NCBI GenBank assembly: GCA_037446555.1
Contig: JBBIIK010000005.1
Span: forward strand, 1 to 64,000
Direction: 5' to 3'
DNA from: JANWVO01 sp037446555
Lineage (GTDB): Bacteria; Acidobacteriota; Terriglobia; Bryobacterales; Bryobacteraceae
Length of the DNA stretch: 64,000 nt
This document shows, in pieces, positions 51,640-61,900 of the stretch. How positions within the stretch are numbered: the first letter of the stretch is position 1; each line of letters starts with the position of its first letter. The translations under genes were made by a program, and so were the position numbers. A model generated the notes under the pieces. It saw only the letters and a list, made by a program, of their open reading frames with translations, made no database searches and was not told the origin of the DNA.

Positions 51640-54188
51640 TGCTGCTGAGGCTGATCTCCTGGCCCTACGTGCGCAAGCACCTCCTGCGCACGGTTCTCAC
51701 CACGGCGGGAATCGTGTTGGGGGTGGCGGTGTTCGTCGCCATGCACACGGCCAACCAGAGCGTGCTGCACGCCTTCAACCGCACTGTGGACCGCATCGCG
51801 GGCGCGGCGCAACTGCAGGTTTCGGCCGGCGAGGCGGGCTTTCCCGAAGAGGTGCTCGAAAAGGTGCAGGCGCTGCCGGATGTGGACGTGGCTGTGCCGG
51901 TGATCGAGGCGACGGTGCAGACGGGCATCCCCGGCGCCGGCAACCTGCTGGTGCTCGGCGTCGACATGACCGGGGACCGCTCGCTGCGCGACTACGACCT
52001 GGAGAACGCCGACGAAACCATCGTCGACGATCCGCTGGTGTTCATCGCGCAGCCGGACTCGATCATCGTCAGCCGGCAGTTCTGCGAGAAGACCGGGCTG
52101 AAGCTGAACGACAAGTTGACGATGCAGACCATGGCCGGCCCGCGGCAGTTCACCATCCGCGGCGTGATGTCGAGCGAGGGGCTAGCTTCGGCCTTCGGCG
52201 GAAGCCTGGCGGTGATGGACATCTACGCGGCGCAGATGGTCTTCGGGCGCGGGCGGCGCTTTGACCGGATCGATCTCACCGTGAAGGAAGGAGTGCGCGT
52301 CGAAGAGGCGCGGCAGCGCGTTCAGGCGGCGTTGGGAGAAGGGCTGCAAGTGGAGCCGCCATCCTCCCGTGGAGCGCAGTTCGAGGCGATGGCGCGCGTC
52401 TATTCGATGACGGCGAACATCACGAGCGTCTTCGCGCTCTTCATCGGGCTGTTTCTGATCTACAACACCTTTTCGATCGCCGTGACGCAGCGGCGCAGCG
52501 AGATCGGCATCCTGCGCGCGCTGGGCGCACCGCGGGCGCTGATCCGCAACCTGTTTCTCGCCGAAAGCGCGCTTGCCGGGCTGTTCGGCTCCGTGCTGGG
52601 CATCCTGCTGGGCGTCTCCCTGGCGCGCGGCGTGGCCGGATATCTGGGCGAGTATTTCGGCGAAGTGTACGGCGTCGGCGAGAAGGCAGAGGAGGTTTCC
52701 GCCGACCCGCGGCTGCTCGGGCTGGCTCTGCTGATCGGCGTGGCGACGAGCGTCTTTGCCGGCTGGCTGCCGGCGCGCAATGCGGCGCGCGTCGATCCCG
52801 TGAAGGCCTTGCAGAAGGGGCGCGTGCAGGTGATCAGCGAAGGGGAGAACCGCGCCCGCCGCATCACTGCTGTTGCCATGCTGGCAGCGGCGGTGGCGTG
52901 CGTATTCCTCAGCTCCTCGACCCTCTTCTTCTATCTCGGCTACATGCTGAGCGTGCTGGCGGTGCTGCTCCTGACCCCTTCGCTTTGCGCGTGGCTTGTG
53001 CGCTGGCTGCGCCTGCCGATGAAGTGGATGCGGCCGGTGGAAGGCGCCCTGGCGGCCGACAGCCTGCTGCAGGCACCGCGGCGCACCTCCGGCACGGTCG
53101 CGGCGCTGTCGCTGTCCGTAGCGCTGGTGATCGGTCTGGGAGGAATCTCGCGAGCCAGCTACTCTACGATCGGCGCGTGGGTGAAAACGTCGCTGAACCC
53201 GGACTTCTTCATCACCGGATCGGAAACCATCACACAGCGCAGCTTCCGCTTTCCGGAGAGTTTCGCCGAGGAAGTGGCGCGCGTGGAGGGAGTCGAGGAA
53301 GTGCAGCCGGTGCGCTCCACGCGGATCCTCTATAAGGGCACTCCCGTGATGCTGGTGGCGGCGGATGTCGAGAAGATCGCCCGGCGCGTGCGGGCGCGCG
53401 TGGTGGAAGGGGACCGGGAGACGATGTACGCGCGAACGGCGCGCGGCGAGGGAGTCGTGATCAGCGACAACTTCTCGCTCCTGCGGCGCGTGAAGCGCGG
53501 AGACGTGCTGGAGCTGGCGGCGCCCAACGGAGTGCTGCGGCTGCCCGTGTTGGGCATCGTGACGGATTACAGCGACCAGCAGGGAACGATCCTGATGAGC
53601 CGCGACCTGTTCAAGCGCTACTGGGGAGACGACACCGTCAACGCCATTCGCATCTACGCCCGCCCTGGCGTGGACCGCGCCGCGCTGCGGCAGCGCCTGC
53701 TTGACGAGTTCGGCAACCGCACACGCCTGTTCATCATGACCAACGAGGAGCTGCGCGCCTACATCATGCGGCTGACCGATCAGTGGTTCGGACTCACCTA
53801 CGTGCAGATCGTGGTGGCAGTGCTGGTGGCCATCCTCGGCATCGTCAACACGCTCACGGTGTCGATTGCCGACCGCAAGCGCGAGCTGGGCGTTTTGCAG
53901 GCCGTGGGCGCGCTGCGCAACCAGGTGCGGCACACCATCTGGATGGAAGCTGCGGCGATCGGCGTCCTGGGTCTGGCCATCGGCTTCGCGCTGGGCGGCG
54001 TGCATCTGTATTACATCCTTGATGTCGCCAAGCGCGACGTGGCGGGGCTGCGTCTCGACTATCTTTACCCCTACGGCATCGCGCTGTTGCTCGTGCCGGT
54101 GCTGCTGGGTTCGGCGTTCGTTTCCGCGCTGGGGCCGGCCGAAGGAGCCGTCCGCGCATCCCTGGTGGAGGCGTTGGAGTATGAGTAA
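51636..54188 (+). CDS. Large ABC transporter permease with two FtsX-type domains
   Basis: 850 aa. N-terminal helix (~15-37) and MacB-like periplasmic domain (~40-245), then FtsX core helices (~265-400, including IGILRALGAPRALIRNLF), a second helix pair (~410-450), a second periplasmic domain (~490-690) and a second FtsX core (~710-845, containing ELGVLQAVGALRNQVR). Such fused permeases (like YbbP) pair with LolD-type ATPases and move lipids or lipoproteins or act on the envelope. Overlaps the next gene by eight bases. Confidence 0.92.
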   Translation: MMLLRLISWPYVRKHLLRTVLTTAGIVLGVAVFVAMHTANQSVLHAFNRTVDRIAGAAQLQVSAGEAGFPEEVLEKVQALPDVDVAVPVIEATVQTGIPGAGNLLVLGVDMTGDRSLRDYDLENADETIVDDPLVFIAQPDSIIVSRQFCEKTGLKLNDKLTMQTMAGPRQFTIRGVMSSEGLASAFGGSLAVMDIYAAQMVFGRGRRFDRIDLTVKEGVRVEEARQRVQAALGEGLQVEPPSSRGAQFEAMARVYSMTANITSVFALFIGLFLIYNTFSIAVTQRRSEIGILRALGAPRALIRNLFLAESALAGLFGSVLGILLGVSLARGVAGYLGEYFGEVYGVGEKAEEVSADPRLLGLALLIGVATSVFAGWLPARNAARVDPVKALQKGRVQVISEGENRARRITAVAMLAAAVACVFLSSSTLFFYLGYMLSVLAVLLLTPSLCAWLVRWLRLPMKWMRPVEGALAADSLLQAPRRTSGTVAALSLSVALVIGLGGISRASYSTIGAWVKTSLNPDFFITGSETITQRSFRFPESFAEEVARVEGVEEVQPVRSTRILYKGTPVMLVAADVEKIARRVRARVVEGDRETMYARTARGEGVVISDNFSLLRRVKRGDVLELAAPNGVLRLPVLGIVTDYSDQQGTILMSRDLFKRYWGDDTVNAIRIYARPGVDRAALRQRLLDEFGNRTRLFIMTNEELRAYIMRLTDQWFGLTYVQIVVAVLVAILGIVNTLTVSIADRKRELGVLQAVGALRNQVRHTIWMEAAAIGVLGLAIGFALGGVHLYYILDVAKRDVAGLRLDYLYPYGIALLLVPVLLGSAFVSALGPAEGAVRASLVEALEYE

Positions 54189-54933
54189 ACTGCTGGCCGC
54201 CCTGCTTGCGTGCGCGGCGTGGGCGCAGGCGCAGGACGCGCGCGCAATCATCGAGGAGAGCCAGCGGCGGGCGCGTTCGGGCAGCCAGCGCTACGAGGGC
54301 ACGCTCGAGGTGATCGACGCGCGCCGGAAAGTAACCACGAAGCGCTGGATCTACCAGCGGCTCGGCTCGGCGGGCAATTCCAAAGCTGTGCTTCGCTTCA
54401 CCGCGCCGCCGGAAGTGAAGGGCGTGGCGCTGCTGATCCACAACCATCCCGACCGGGCATCCGACCAGTGGATGTGGACTCCCGCCGTGCAGCGTGAGCG
54501 CCGCATCGCATTTCAGGACCGCAAGACGCGCTTCTTTGGAACGGACTTCACTTTCGAGGATCTCGAGGAGCGCGACGTCGACCGCTCCACCTACCGGATG
54601 CTCGGCGAAGAGCCGATCGCCGGCGAGCCGTGCTGGAAGATCGCATCTACGCCGAAGCCCGAGGCGCGCAGCCAGTACACGAAGCTCTATGTATGGATCC
54701 GCAAGGCGGACTATGTGGCGGCGCAGATCGACTGCTGCGGGCGGGACAAGGTGGTGCGGCGCATCCGCTACTCCGACATCCACAACGTGCAGAGGATCTG
54801 GACGGCGCGGCGGATCGAAGTGGAGGACCTGACGCGGAACTCGCGCACCGTGCTGAAGCTGGAGAAGCTCGAGTATGACGTTTCGCTTCCGGCGGAGCTG
54901 TTCACGCTGCAGGCGCTGCGGCGCGAACGCTGA
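54181..54933 (+). CDS. LolA-like outer-membrane lipoprotein-sorting-type protein
   Basis: 250 aa with a signal peptide (1-17, ACAAWAQAQ). The mature part has the pattern of the LolA_like group: SGSQRYEGTLEVID, AVLRFTAPPEVKGVALLI, SDQWMWTPAVQRERRI, FGTDFTFEDLEERD and VWIRKADYVAAQID. These proteins form an incomplete barrel that can carry a lipid-like ligand through the periplasm. The start is inside the permease gene, and the end overlaps the outer-membrane protein gene by 59 bases. Confidence 0.85.
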   Translation: MSKLLAALLACAAWAQAQDARAIIEESQRRARSGSQRYEGTLEVIDARRKVTTKRWIYQRLGSAGNSKAVLRFTAPPEVKGVALLIHNHPDRASDQWMWTPAVQRERRIAFQDRKTRFFGTDFTFEDLEERDVDRSTYRMLGEEPIAGEPCWKIASTPKPEARSQYTKLYVWIRKADYVAAQIDCCGRDKVVRRIRYSDIHNVQRIWTARRIEVEDLTRNSRTVLKLEKLEYDVSLPAELFTLQALRRER

Positions 54934-56164
54934 GGTAGCCGCGCGCGCTTTCCTGGTTCTTGCGTGGCTCACCGCCGCCGCCTCCGGGCAGGCGTTCACG
55001 CAAAGCGGCTTCTTCGAAATCCGCAACTTCGCCTACCCGCAAACCGCGCCCGGCGACAGCGGGCGGCTGGTGAGCGAACAACTGCTGCGGTGGGAAGCAA
55101 CGCTGCGGCTCGGTTCGCGGCTGCAACTCAACGCGGGCGCCGACGCACGGTTCGACTCGCACCGGCAGTTTGAACGTGCCTGGCGGCTGGACTTGTCCGA
55201 CAGGCGCAAGCAGCGCCCGGCGCTCAGCGTGCGGCGGCTCAGCCTGCTGGCTCACCGCGGCGGATTCACATTCGAAGGTGGGCGGCAGTTCATCCGCTGG
55301 GGCAAGGCTGACATCCTGAACCCCACAGACCGCTTCGCCCCAAAAGATTTCCTGAACGTTCTCACCACGGATTTTCTTGGCGTCACCGCGCTGCGAGCCA
55401 CCTGGGAGCGAGGAGGAGAGACGCTGGACGTGGTCGTGCAGCCTGTGTTCACGCCAAGCCGCACGCCGCTGCTGAACCAGCGCTGGGCGGCGCTGCCGGA
55501 AGAGGCGCGGCAGCTCGCGCTGCTGGAGGCACCAGTACGATTCCCGGGCCGCGCCGCTGCCGGGGCACGCTGGAATCACGTGGGCGGCGGATACGAACTC
55601 TCGCTCAGCTTTTATGACGGATTCAATCACCTGCCGGTGTATTCCGCGCGGCTGGCGCCTGGGCCTGCGCCGGCGGTGATCTTCGAGCGCATCCACCCGC
55701 AGATGCGAATGTACGGCGCAGATGCGGTTGTGCCCACACGGTGGCTGACGCTCAAAGGCGAAGCCGCTTATTTCACCAGCAATTCCCCCCTGGCGGACAA
55801 CTACGTTCTGTACGTGATTCAGGCGGAGCGGCAGCGCGGCGAGTGGCTCTTTGTCGCAGGATACGCCGGCGAGAAGGTGACCGAACGGCGCGTGCAGATC
55901 GACTTTGCGCCAGACCGTGGGTTGGCGAAAACCTTTTTCGGACGCGCCTCCTACAACATCGATACGAACCGCTCCGTTGCAGTGGAAGGCGCGGTGCGGC
56001 AGAACGGGAATGGATTCTACGGCAAGTTCGAATACACGCAGGCAGTGGGGGCACACTGGCGCGTCACGGTGGCTGGAAACCTCCTTCGCGGCGCGCGGGA
56101 GGACTTTCTGGGCCAATTCCGGCGGAACTCGAACCTGATGGTGGTTCTGCGCTACAGCTTCTGA
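54875..56164 (+). CDS. Outer-membrane beta-barrel protein (porin-like)
   Basis: 429 aa. Basic n-region then a hydrophobic segment (AARAFLVLAWLTAAASGQA) gives a signal peptide with cleavage near residue 38. The mature protein alternates polar and hydrophobic residues in short strands throughout and ends in VVLRYSF with the C-terminal aromatic typical of Bam substrates. Resembles DUF1302/alginate-export-type barrels; not assigned to one family. Coupled to the LolA-like gene. Confidence 0.8.
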   Translation: MTFRFRRSCSRCRRCGANAEVAARAFLVLAWLTAAASGQAFTQSGFFEIRNFAYPQTAPGDSGRLVSEQLLRWEATLRLGSRLQLNAGADARFDSHRQFERAWRLDLSDRRKQRPALSVRRLSLLAHRGGFTFEGGRQFIRWGKADILNPTDRFAPKDFLNVLTTDFLGVTALRATWERGGETLDVVVQPVFTPSRTPLLNQRWAALPEEARQLALLEAPVRFPGRAAAGARWNHVGGGYELSLSFYDGFNHLPVYSARLAPGPAPAVIFERIHPQMRMYGADAVVPTRWLTLKGEAAYFTSNSPLADNYVLYVIQAERQRGEWLFVAGYAGEKVTERRVQIDFAPDRGLAKTFFGRASYNIDTNRSVAVEGAVRQNGNGFYGKFEYTQAVGAHWRVTVAGNLLRGAREDFLGQFRRNSNLMVVLRYSF

Positions 56165-56215
56165 ACGGCACGAGGCGCTCAAGGCGCAGAACCCCGGTTC
56201 ATCTAAGATAAGAAA

Positions 56216-57466
56216 GTGCTCGTCAGAATCCTGGGTTTGGCCTTGGTGTGCGCGTTGACGCAGGCTCAGGGGGCGATGACCCTGAAACAGGTGGTGGACG
56301 AGGCCCTGGAGCGGAACCTGTCCCTGCTGGCGCAACGCTACGACATCAGCATCGCCGAGGCGCGCCTGTTGCAGGCGCGTCTGCGCCCCAATCCGAGGGT
56401 GGGAGTGGACGCGATCTACCTGGACTTGCTGGGGGCGGACTTCACGCCGGAGACAAGCCCCGCGGGACCGACGGAGGCATCCACGAGCGTCTCGTGGGAG
56501 CTGGAGACGGCGGGCAAGAGGCGGCTGAGGACGCTGGCAGCGGACGAGGCGAGCGGCGTGGCGCGGCAGGGCTATCTGGATGCGCGGCGGACGCTGATCC
56601 TCGAGGTGCAGAACGCATTTCTCAACGTCGTTCTGGCCAAGGAGAATGTCCGCACGCTGGGCGAGATCCTGGCGACGTTCGAAGGGCTCGTCAAGGTGAA
56701 TCGGACGCGTTTCGAAGCGGGCGACATCTCGCGCGTGGAGCTGATGCGGAGCGAAGTGGCGGCGCTCGGGTTCCGCAACGAGCTGCGGCGGGCGGAGCTT
56801 GCAGCGCGGCAGGAGCGCATCCGGCTGCAGAGACTGATGGGGCGGACGGCGCCCTCTCCCGACTTCGACGTGCAGGACGAAATCCGCAGGGACGCTCCGG
56901 CGGAGGGGCTGGAGGCGCTGACGGCGGCAGCCCTCGCTGCTCGCCCTGATCTGGAGGCGCTGCACCGGGAGGTGAGGCGCGCAGAGGCGGAGGTGCGCTT
57001 GCAGCAGGCGCTGGCGCGTCCGAACGTGGATTTCGGGGTGACGCACCACAAACAGTTTGTGGGCGCGCTGCCGGGGCAATCGATCGGGCTTCGCGTGGAG
57101 GTGCCGCTGCCGGTGCTGAACCGCAATCAGGGGGAGATCGAGCGCGCGCGGCAGGAGAGGGAGCAGGCCGCGGTGCGGCTGAGAGCCGTCGAGCAGCAGG
57201 TGCGGGCGGAGGTGGCGTCAGCCTGGGAGCGATACATGACGGCGAGGCAATTGCTGGAGACGATGGAAAGGGACATGACCGGACAGGCGCGGCGCGTGCG
57301 GGACACGATCGAGTTTTCCTACCGGCGCGGCGAGGCGTCGTTCATTGATCTGCTGGACGCGCAGCGGACGCTTTCGGAGACGATGCAGGGTTACAACGAA
57401 GCGCGCGTGGAGTACGCGAGAACATTGTTCCTTCTGGACGCGATCACGGCGAGGGAGGGACGATGA
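56216..57466 (+). CDS. TolC-family outer-membrane factor (CzcC-like)
   Basis: 416 aa, GTG start, signal peptide 1-18 (ALTQAQGA). Two OEP repeats with long helices: MTLKQVVDEALERNLSLLAQ, then SWELETAGKRRLR, the second repeat beginning EALTAAALAARPDLEALH, and the coiled region up to RRGEASFIDLLDAQRTL. It would form the outer-membrane duct of the RND pump encoded downstream. Overlaps the adaptor gene by four bases. Confidence 0.92.
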   Translation: MLVRILGLALVCALTQAQGAMTLKQVVDEALERNLSLLAQRYDISIAEARLLQARLRPNPRVGVDAIYLDLLGADFTPETSPAGPTEASTSVSWELETAGKRRLRTLAADEASGVARQGYLDARRTLILEVQNAFLNVVLAKENVRTLGEILATFEGLVKVNRTRFEAGDISRVELMRSEVAALGFRNELRRAELAARQERIRLQRLMGRTAPSPDFDVQDEIRRDAPAEGLEALTAAALAARPDLEALHREVRRAEAEVRLQQALARPNVDFGVTHHKQFVGALPGQSIGLRVEVPLPVLNRNQGEIERARQEREQAAVRLRAVEQQVRAEVASAWERYMTARQLLETMERDMTGQARRVRDTIEFSYRRGEASFIDLLDAQRTLSETMQGYNEARVEYARTLFLLDAITAREGR

Positions 57467-58602
57467 GGAAGGCGTGGCTGGGCGTGGCGGTGCTTGCCGT
57501 GGCGGGCTGCCGGCAGGCGCCCGTGGCGCAAAAGGCCGAGGCGCCCCCGCGGATCGAGGGTGTGGTGGTGATCCCGCCGGATTCGCCGAAGCTGCGGCAA
57601 ATCCGGGCGGAGCCGGTGCGGACGGAGCGGCTGCCCGCGGATGAATTCACGGCGCCTGCGAAAGTCGAGTTCAACCCGAACCGGATTTCGCGAGTGGTGC
57701 TGCCGGCGGCTGGTCGCGTGGCAGAGGTGTTTGTCGGCTTCGGCGACGCGGTGGAGAAGGGCGCGCCGCTTCTCACTTTGGAGAGCCCGGAGGCGGACGA
57801 GGCGGCGGCGGAGTATCTGCGGCTGGAGCTGGCGCTGACGTCGGCGCGCGCGGAGCTAGCGAAGGCGGAGAAGGACTACGAGCGGGTTTCGGATCTGTTC
57901 CGCGGCGACGCCATCGCAAAGAAGGAGCTGCTGGCGGCGGAGACGGCGCTGAGCCAGGCGAAGGCCGCGGTGGCGCAGGCGGAGACGTCGCGGCAACAGG
58001 CGCTGGCGCGGCTGGAGATCCTGGGGCTGAAGCCGGGGCAGGCGCGGCCGCGCGTGGTGGTGCGCGCGCCGCTCTCCGGCAAGGTGACAGAGTTCAACGT
58101 GGTGGCGGGCGAATACCGCAACGACACGAGCCAGCCGGTGATGACGATCGCGGACCTGAGCACCGTGTGGGTGGCGGCGGACGTGCCGGAGACGTCGATC
58201 CGACTCCTGCAGCTCAATGAGAGGTTCGAGGTGAGGCTGAACGCGTTCCCGGGAGAGGTGTTCACGAGCCGCGTGGCGCGGATCGCCGACAGCGTGGATC
58301 CGGAGAACCGCACGCTGAAAGTGTGGGCGGAGCTCGACAACCGCGCGGGGCGGTTCCGTCCGGAGATGTTCGGGACGGTGCGGCACGTGGAGTCCGAGCG
58401 TGAGATGGCTGTTGTGCCCGCCGGGGCCCTGGTGCAACTGGAAGGCCAGGAGGCGGTGTTCGTGCAGGAGGCGCCGGGGCGGTTCCGGGCCGTGCGCGTG
58501 CGCGCCGGGAAGCGGAGCGGGGACAGGATTCCCGTGATTGAAGGGTTGACTCCCGGCACGTTGGTGGTGGTGGACGGAGCGATGCTGCTGAGGGGGTACT
58601 GA
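57463..58602 (+). CDS. RND efflux periplasmic adaptor lipoprotein (CzcB/CusB-like)
   Basis: 379 aa. Lipobox VAVAG-C16. Beta-barrel/lipoyl halves flank a helical hairpin (~105-185): GRVAEVFVGFGDAVEKGAPL and RVVVRAPLSGKVTEFNVVAGEY are the lipoyl half motifs. SNAPs such as VWVAADVPETSI and PGEVFTSRVARIADSVDPENRTLKV support the HlyD/CzcB type. Without His-rich extensions. Located between tolC-like and DUF190 genes. Confidence 0.93.
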   Translation: MRKAWLGVAVLAVAGCRQAPVAQKAEAPPRIEGVVVIPPDSPKLRQIRAEPVRTERLPADEFTAPAKVEFNPNRISRVVLPAAGRVAEVFVGFGDAVEKGAPLLTLESPEADEAAAEYLRLELALTSARAELAKAEKDYERVSDLFRGDAIAKKELLAAETALSQAKAAVAQAETSRQQALARLEILGLKPGQARPRVVVRAPLSGKVTEFNVVAGEYRNDTSQPVMTIADLSTVWVAADVPETSIRLLQLNERFEVRLNAFPGEVFTSRVARIADSVDPENRTLKVWAELDNRAGRFRPEMFGTVRHVESEREMAVVPAGALVQLEGQEAVFVQEAPGRFRAVRVRAGKRSGDRIPVIEGLTPGTLVVVDGAMLLRGY

Positions 58603-58604
58603 AA

Positions 58605-58946
58605 ATGGAAGCGGCGCGGATGCTGATGATCTTCTTCGACGAGAGCGACACGTGGGGCGACCCGAAGATTCCGCTCTATGAGGCGGTGGTCCGCGTTCTG
58701 CTGGAGGAGGGAATCGCCGGTGCGACGGTCCTGCGGGGCGTGCTGGGCTATGGAGCCGCCCACAAGCTGACGCAGGATGCGCTGTTCGGCTCGACGGCGG
58801 ACCGTCCCGTGGCGGTGCTGAGCATTGACCGGGAGGACAAGCTGCGCGCCGTGCTTCCCAGGCTGCAGCCGATGATCACCGAGGGGCTGGTGTTCCTTGC
58901 CGGCGGCGAAGTGCTGCACTGGGCGGGAGGCAGGGCGGCGGAATGA
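58605..58946 (+). CDS. DUF190 (PII-like) protein
   Basis: 113 aa. The ferredoxin-like PII/CutA-type fold is indicated by MLMIFFDESDTWGDPKIPLYEAVV, EGIAGATVLRGVLGYG and VAVLSIDREDKLRAVLPRLQPMI, the DUF190 pattern. Starts 2 bases after the adaptor stop, and its stop overlaps the RND pump start by four bases, so it is an integral operon member. PII-like trimers bind small ligands; here it may tune pump synthesis or activity. This is inference. Confidence 0.87.
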   Translation: MEAARMLMIFFDESDTWGDPKIPLYEAVVRVLLEEGIAGATVLRGVLGYGAAHKLTQDALFGSTADRPVAVLSIDREDKLRAVLPRLQPMITEGLVFLAGGEVLHWAGGRAAE

Positions 58947-61900
58947 GAGGGATGCTGCGGTTTGCGCTCGAGCAGCGCTTCTTCACGCTGGTGGGAGCGG
59001 TCCTGCTGGTCGGGGCGGGCGCGTGGTCGTTCCGGCAGCTGAAGATCGAGGCCTATCCGGACATTTCCGATCCCGGCGTGGACGTGATCACGCTGGCGCC
59101 GGGGCTCGCGGCGGAAGAGGTGGAGCAGCAGGTAACCATCCCGATCGAGCGCGCGCTGAACAACACTCCCGGAGTGATCAACCGGCGATCGCGGACGATC
59201 TTCGGGCTGTCGCTGGTGCAGCTCACGTTCGAGTATTCGATGGACAACTACCGCGCGCGGCAGCTGGTGCTCGAGCGGCTGCGGGGCATGGAGCTGCCGG
59301 AAGGGCTGCAGCCGGAGCTGGGTCCGATGGCGACGCCGATCGGCGAGATGTTCCGCTACACGATCGAGGCGCCGCACCTGGACGACCTGCAGAAGCGCGA
59401 ACTGCAGGACTGGGTGGTGGCGCCGCGGCTGTTGCAGGTGGCGGGCGTCGCCGACGTGGTGCCGTTCGGCGGGCTGGTGAAGCAGTACCAGATTGAGGTG
59501 GATCCGCTGCTGCTGGAGAAGTACCGCCTGACGCTGACGGATATCGCGGAGGCGGTGGGGGCGAGCAACCAGAACGCCGGAGGCGCGCTGCTGGACAACC
59601 GGCAGCAGTCGCTGGCGGTGCGCGGAGTAGGGCTGCTGCGGTCGGTGGAGGACATCGAGAACAGCGTGGTGAGCGAGGCGAGCGGCGTTCCGATTTATGT
59701 GAAGGACCTCGGGCGCGTGACTTTGGGGGCGGCGCCGCGGACGGGCATCTTCGGACTGAACGAGCGGACGGGCGGCGTCGAGGGGATCGTGCTGATGAGG
59801 CGCGGGGAGAACCCGAGCGAAGTGCTGCGCCTGGTGCACGAGGCGATCGACGAGCTGGAGCGGTCGCGGCTTCCGGCGGGCGTCCGGATCCGCACGATCT
59901 ACGACCGCACGGAGCTGGTGGAGAACACGCTGCGCACGGTTTCAAAGACGCTGGCGGAAGGGCTGGCGGTGGTGGCGCTGGTGCTGCTGTTCTTTCTGGG
60001 CAGCGTGCGCGCCGCCGTTCTGACGGCGCTGACGATCCCTCTCTCGCTGCTGTTCGCGTTCATCGTGATGCACGTTGCGGGCGTGCCGGCGAACCTTCTG
60101 TCGCTGGGCGCGATCGACTTCGGCATCATCGTCGACGGCACGCTGGTGATGGTGGAGCACATCCTGCACCGGCTGGGGGAGAGGAAGGCGGCAGCGCAGC
60201 ATGCCCTGCAGGTGATTGGCGACGCGGCGTTCGAGATGGAATCGCCGATTTTCTTCTCGATGCTGATCATCATCTCCGCCTATCTGCCGCTGTTCACGCT
60301 GGAGCGCGTGGAGAGGCGGCTGTTCACGCCGATGGCGTTCACCGTTTGCGCAGCGCTGTTCGGGGCGCTGCTGATCACGATGACGCTGATTCCGACGCTG
60401 GCGACTTTCCTCTTCGCGAACGGATCGAAGAGCTGGGAGAACCCGCTGGTGAAGCGGCTGGCGGAGCTGTACCGGCAGACGCTGGAAGCGTTTCTGCCGC
60501 GGGCGAAGATCGTGGTGGCCGGCACGGGGCTGGTGGTGGCCGGAGCCGTCGTAGTGGCGCTGGGGCTGGGGACGGAGTTTTTGCCCGTGCTGGACGAAGG
60601 GACGGTGTGGATGCGCCTGAATCTGCCGCCGGGAACATCGCTGGAAAAATCCGCGGCGGTGGCGGCGACGTTGCGGCAAGAGATCGGGAAGAAGCCCGGC
60701 GTGCGGGACGTGGCCTCGCAGGCAGGGCGGAACGATGCGGGCACGGATCCGTTCGGGCCGAACCGGATCGAGTTTCTGGTGACCCTGCGGCCCTATGACG
60801 AATGGCCGGAGGGGCGCACGAAGGCGATGCTGGTGGAGGAGCTGGCGCGGCTGATGGAGGAGCAGGTCCCGGGAGCGACCTACAACATCACGCAGCCAAT
60901 CATCGACACAGTGACGGAAGCGGTGACGGGTTCGAGCGCGGATCTGGCGGTCCTGTTCACTGGCCCTGATCTGGAAATGCTGCGCGGGCTGGCTGCGCGC
61001 GGGCTGGAGATCGTCAGGCAGACGCGCGGGGCGGCGGACAGCTCGATCGAGCAGGAGCGCCGGCAGCCGCAGCTGACGCTGCGCGTGAACCGTCCGGCGA
61101 TGGCGCGCTACGGCGTGCGGGTGCGCGACCTGCAGGATCTGATCGAGCTGGCGATCGGCGGGCGCACGGTGAGCACGCTGTATGACGGGGACCGGCGTTT
61201 CGACATCACCGTCCGGTACCTGCCCGAGGCGCGCGCCGATGCGGGCGCGATCGCGAACATCCTGGTGCCGACGCGCAGCGGCGCGCGCGTGCCGCTGGGA
61301 CAGCTGGCGGGTGTTCGCGTGGTGGAGGGCGAATCGATCATCGCCCGCAGCGAGAACCGGCGCATGGTGTCGGTGCGCACCAACATCCGCGGGCGCGATC
61401 AGGGGGGCTTTGCGGCGGAAGTGCGGCGGCGCATCGAGCAGGAAGTGCCGCTGCCTGAGGGCTACAAGATCGAATGGGGCGGGCAGTTCGAGAACATGGC
61501 GCGGGCCAAGGCGCGGCTGAGCGTGGCGCTTCCGGTGACCGTGTTCATCATTTTCGTGCTGCTGTTCTTCGCCTTCCGGAACATGCGGGACTCGCTGGTG
61601 GTGATGCTGACCGTGCCGTTCGCCTTCGTGGGCGGCGTGCTGCTGATGTGGGTGCGCGGCATCAACCTGAGCGTATCCGCGGCGGTGGGCTTCGTCAGCC
61701 TGTTCGGGGTGGCGGTGATGAGCGGCGTGCTGATTCTTTCCGAGGTCAACCGGAGGCGGAGGCAGCCTGGCGCGGAACTCCGGCAGACGCTGATCGACGG
61801 GTGCGTGGCGCAGATGCGCCCCGTGCTCATGATGGTGGTGGTGGCGATGCTGGGCATGATTCCGGCGGCGCGGGCGACGGGCATCGGAAGCGATGTGCAG

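Noticed and set aside
52182..54251. 689-aa minus-strand frame opposite the permease
   Set aside because: His/Gln/Arg-rich antisense frame of the FtsX permease with no family pattern.
54902..57079. 725-aa minus-strand frame opposite the barrel and TolC-like genes
   Set aside because: It spans two real genes on the other strand and has shadow composition.
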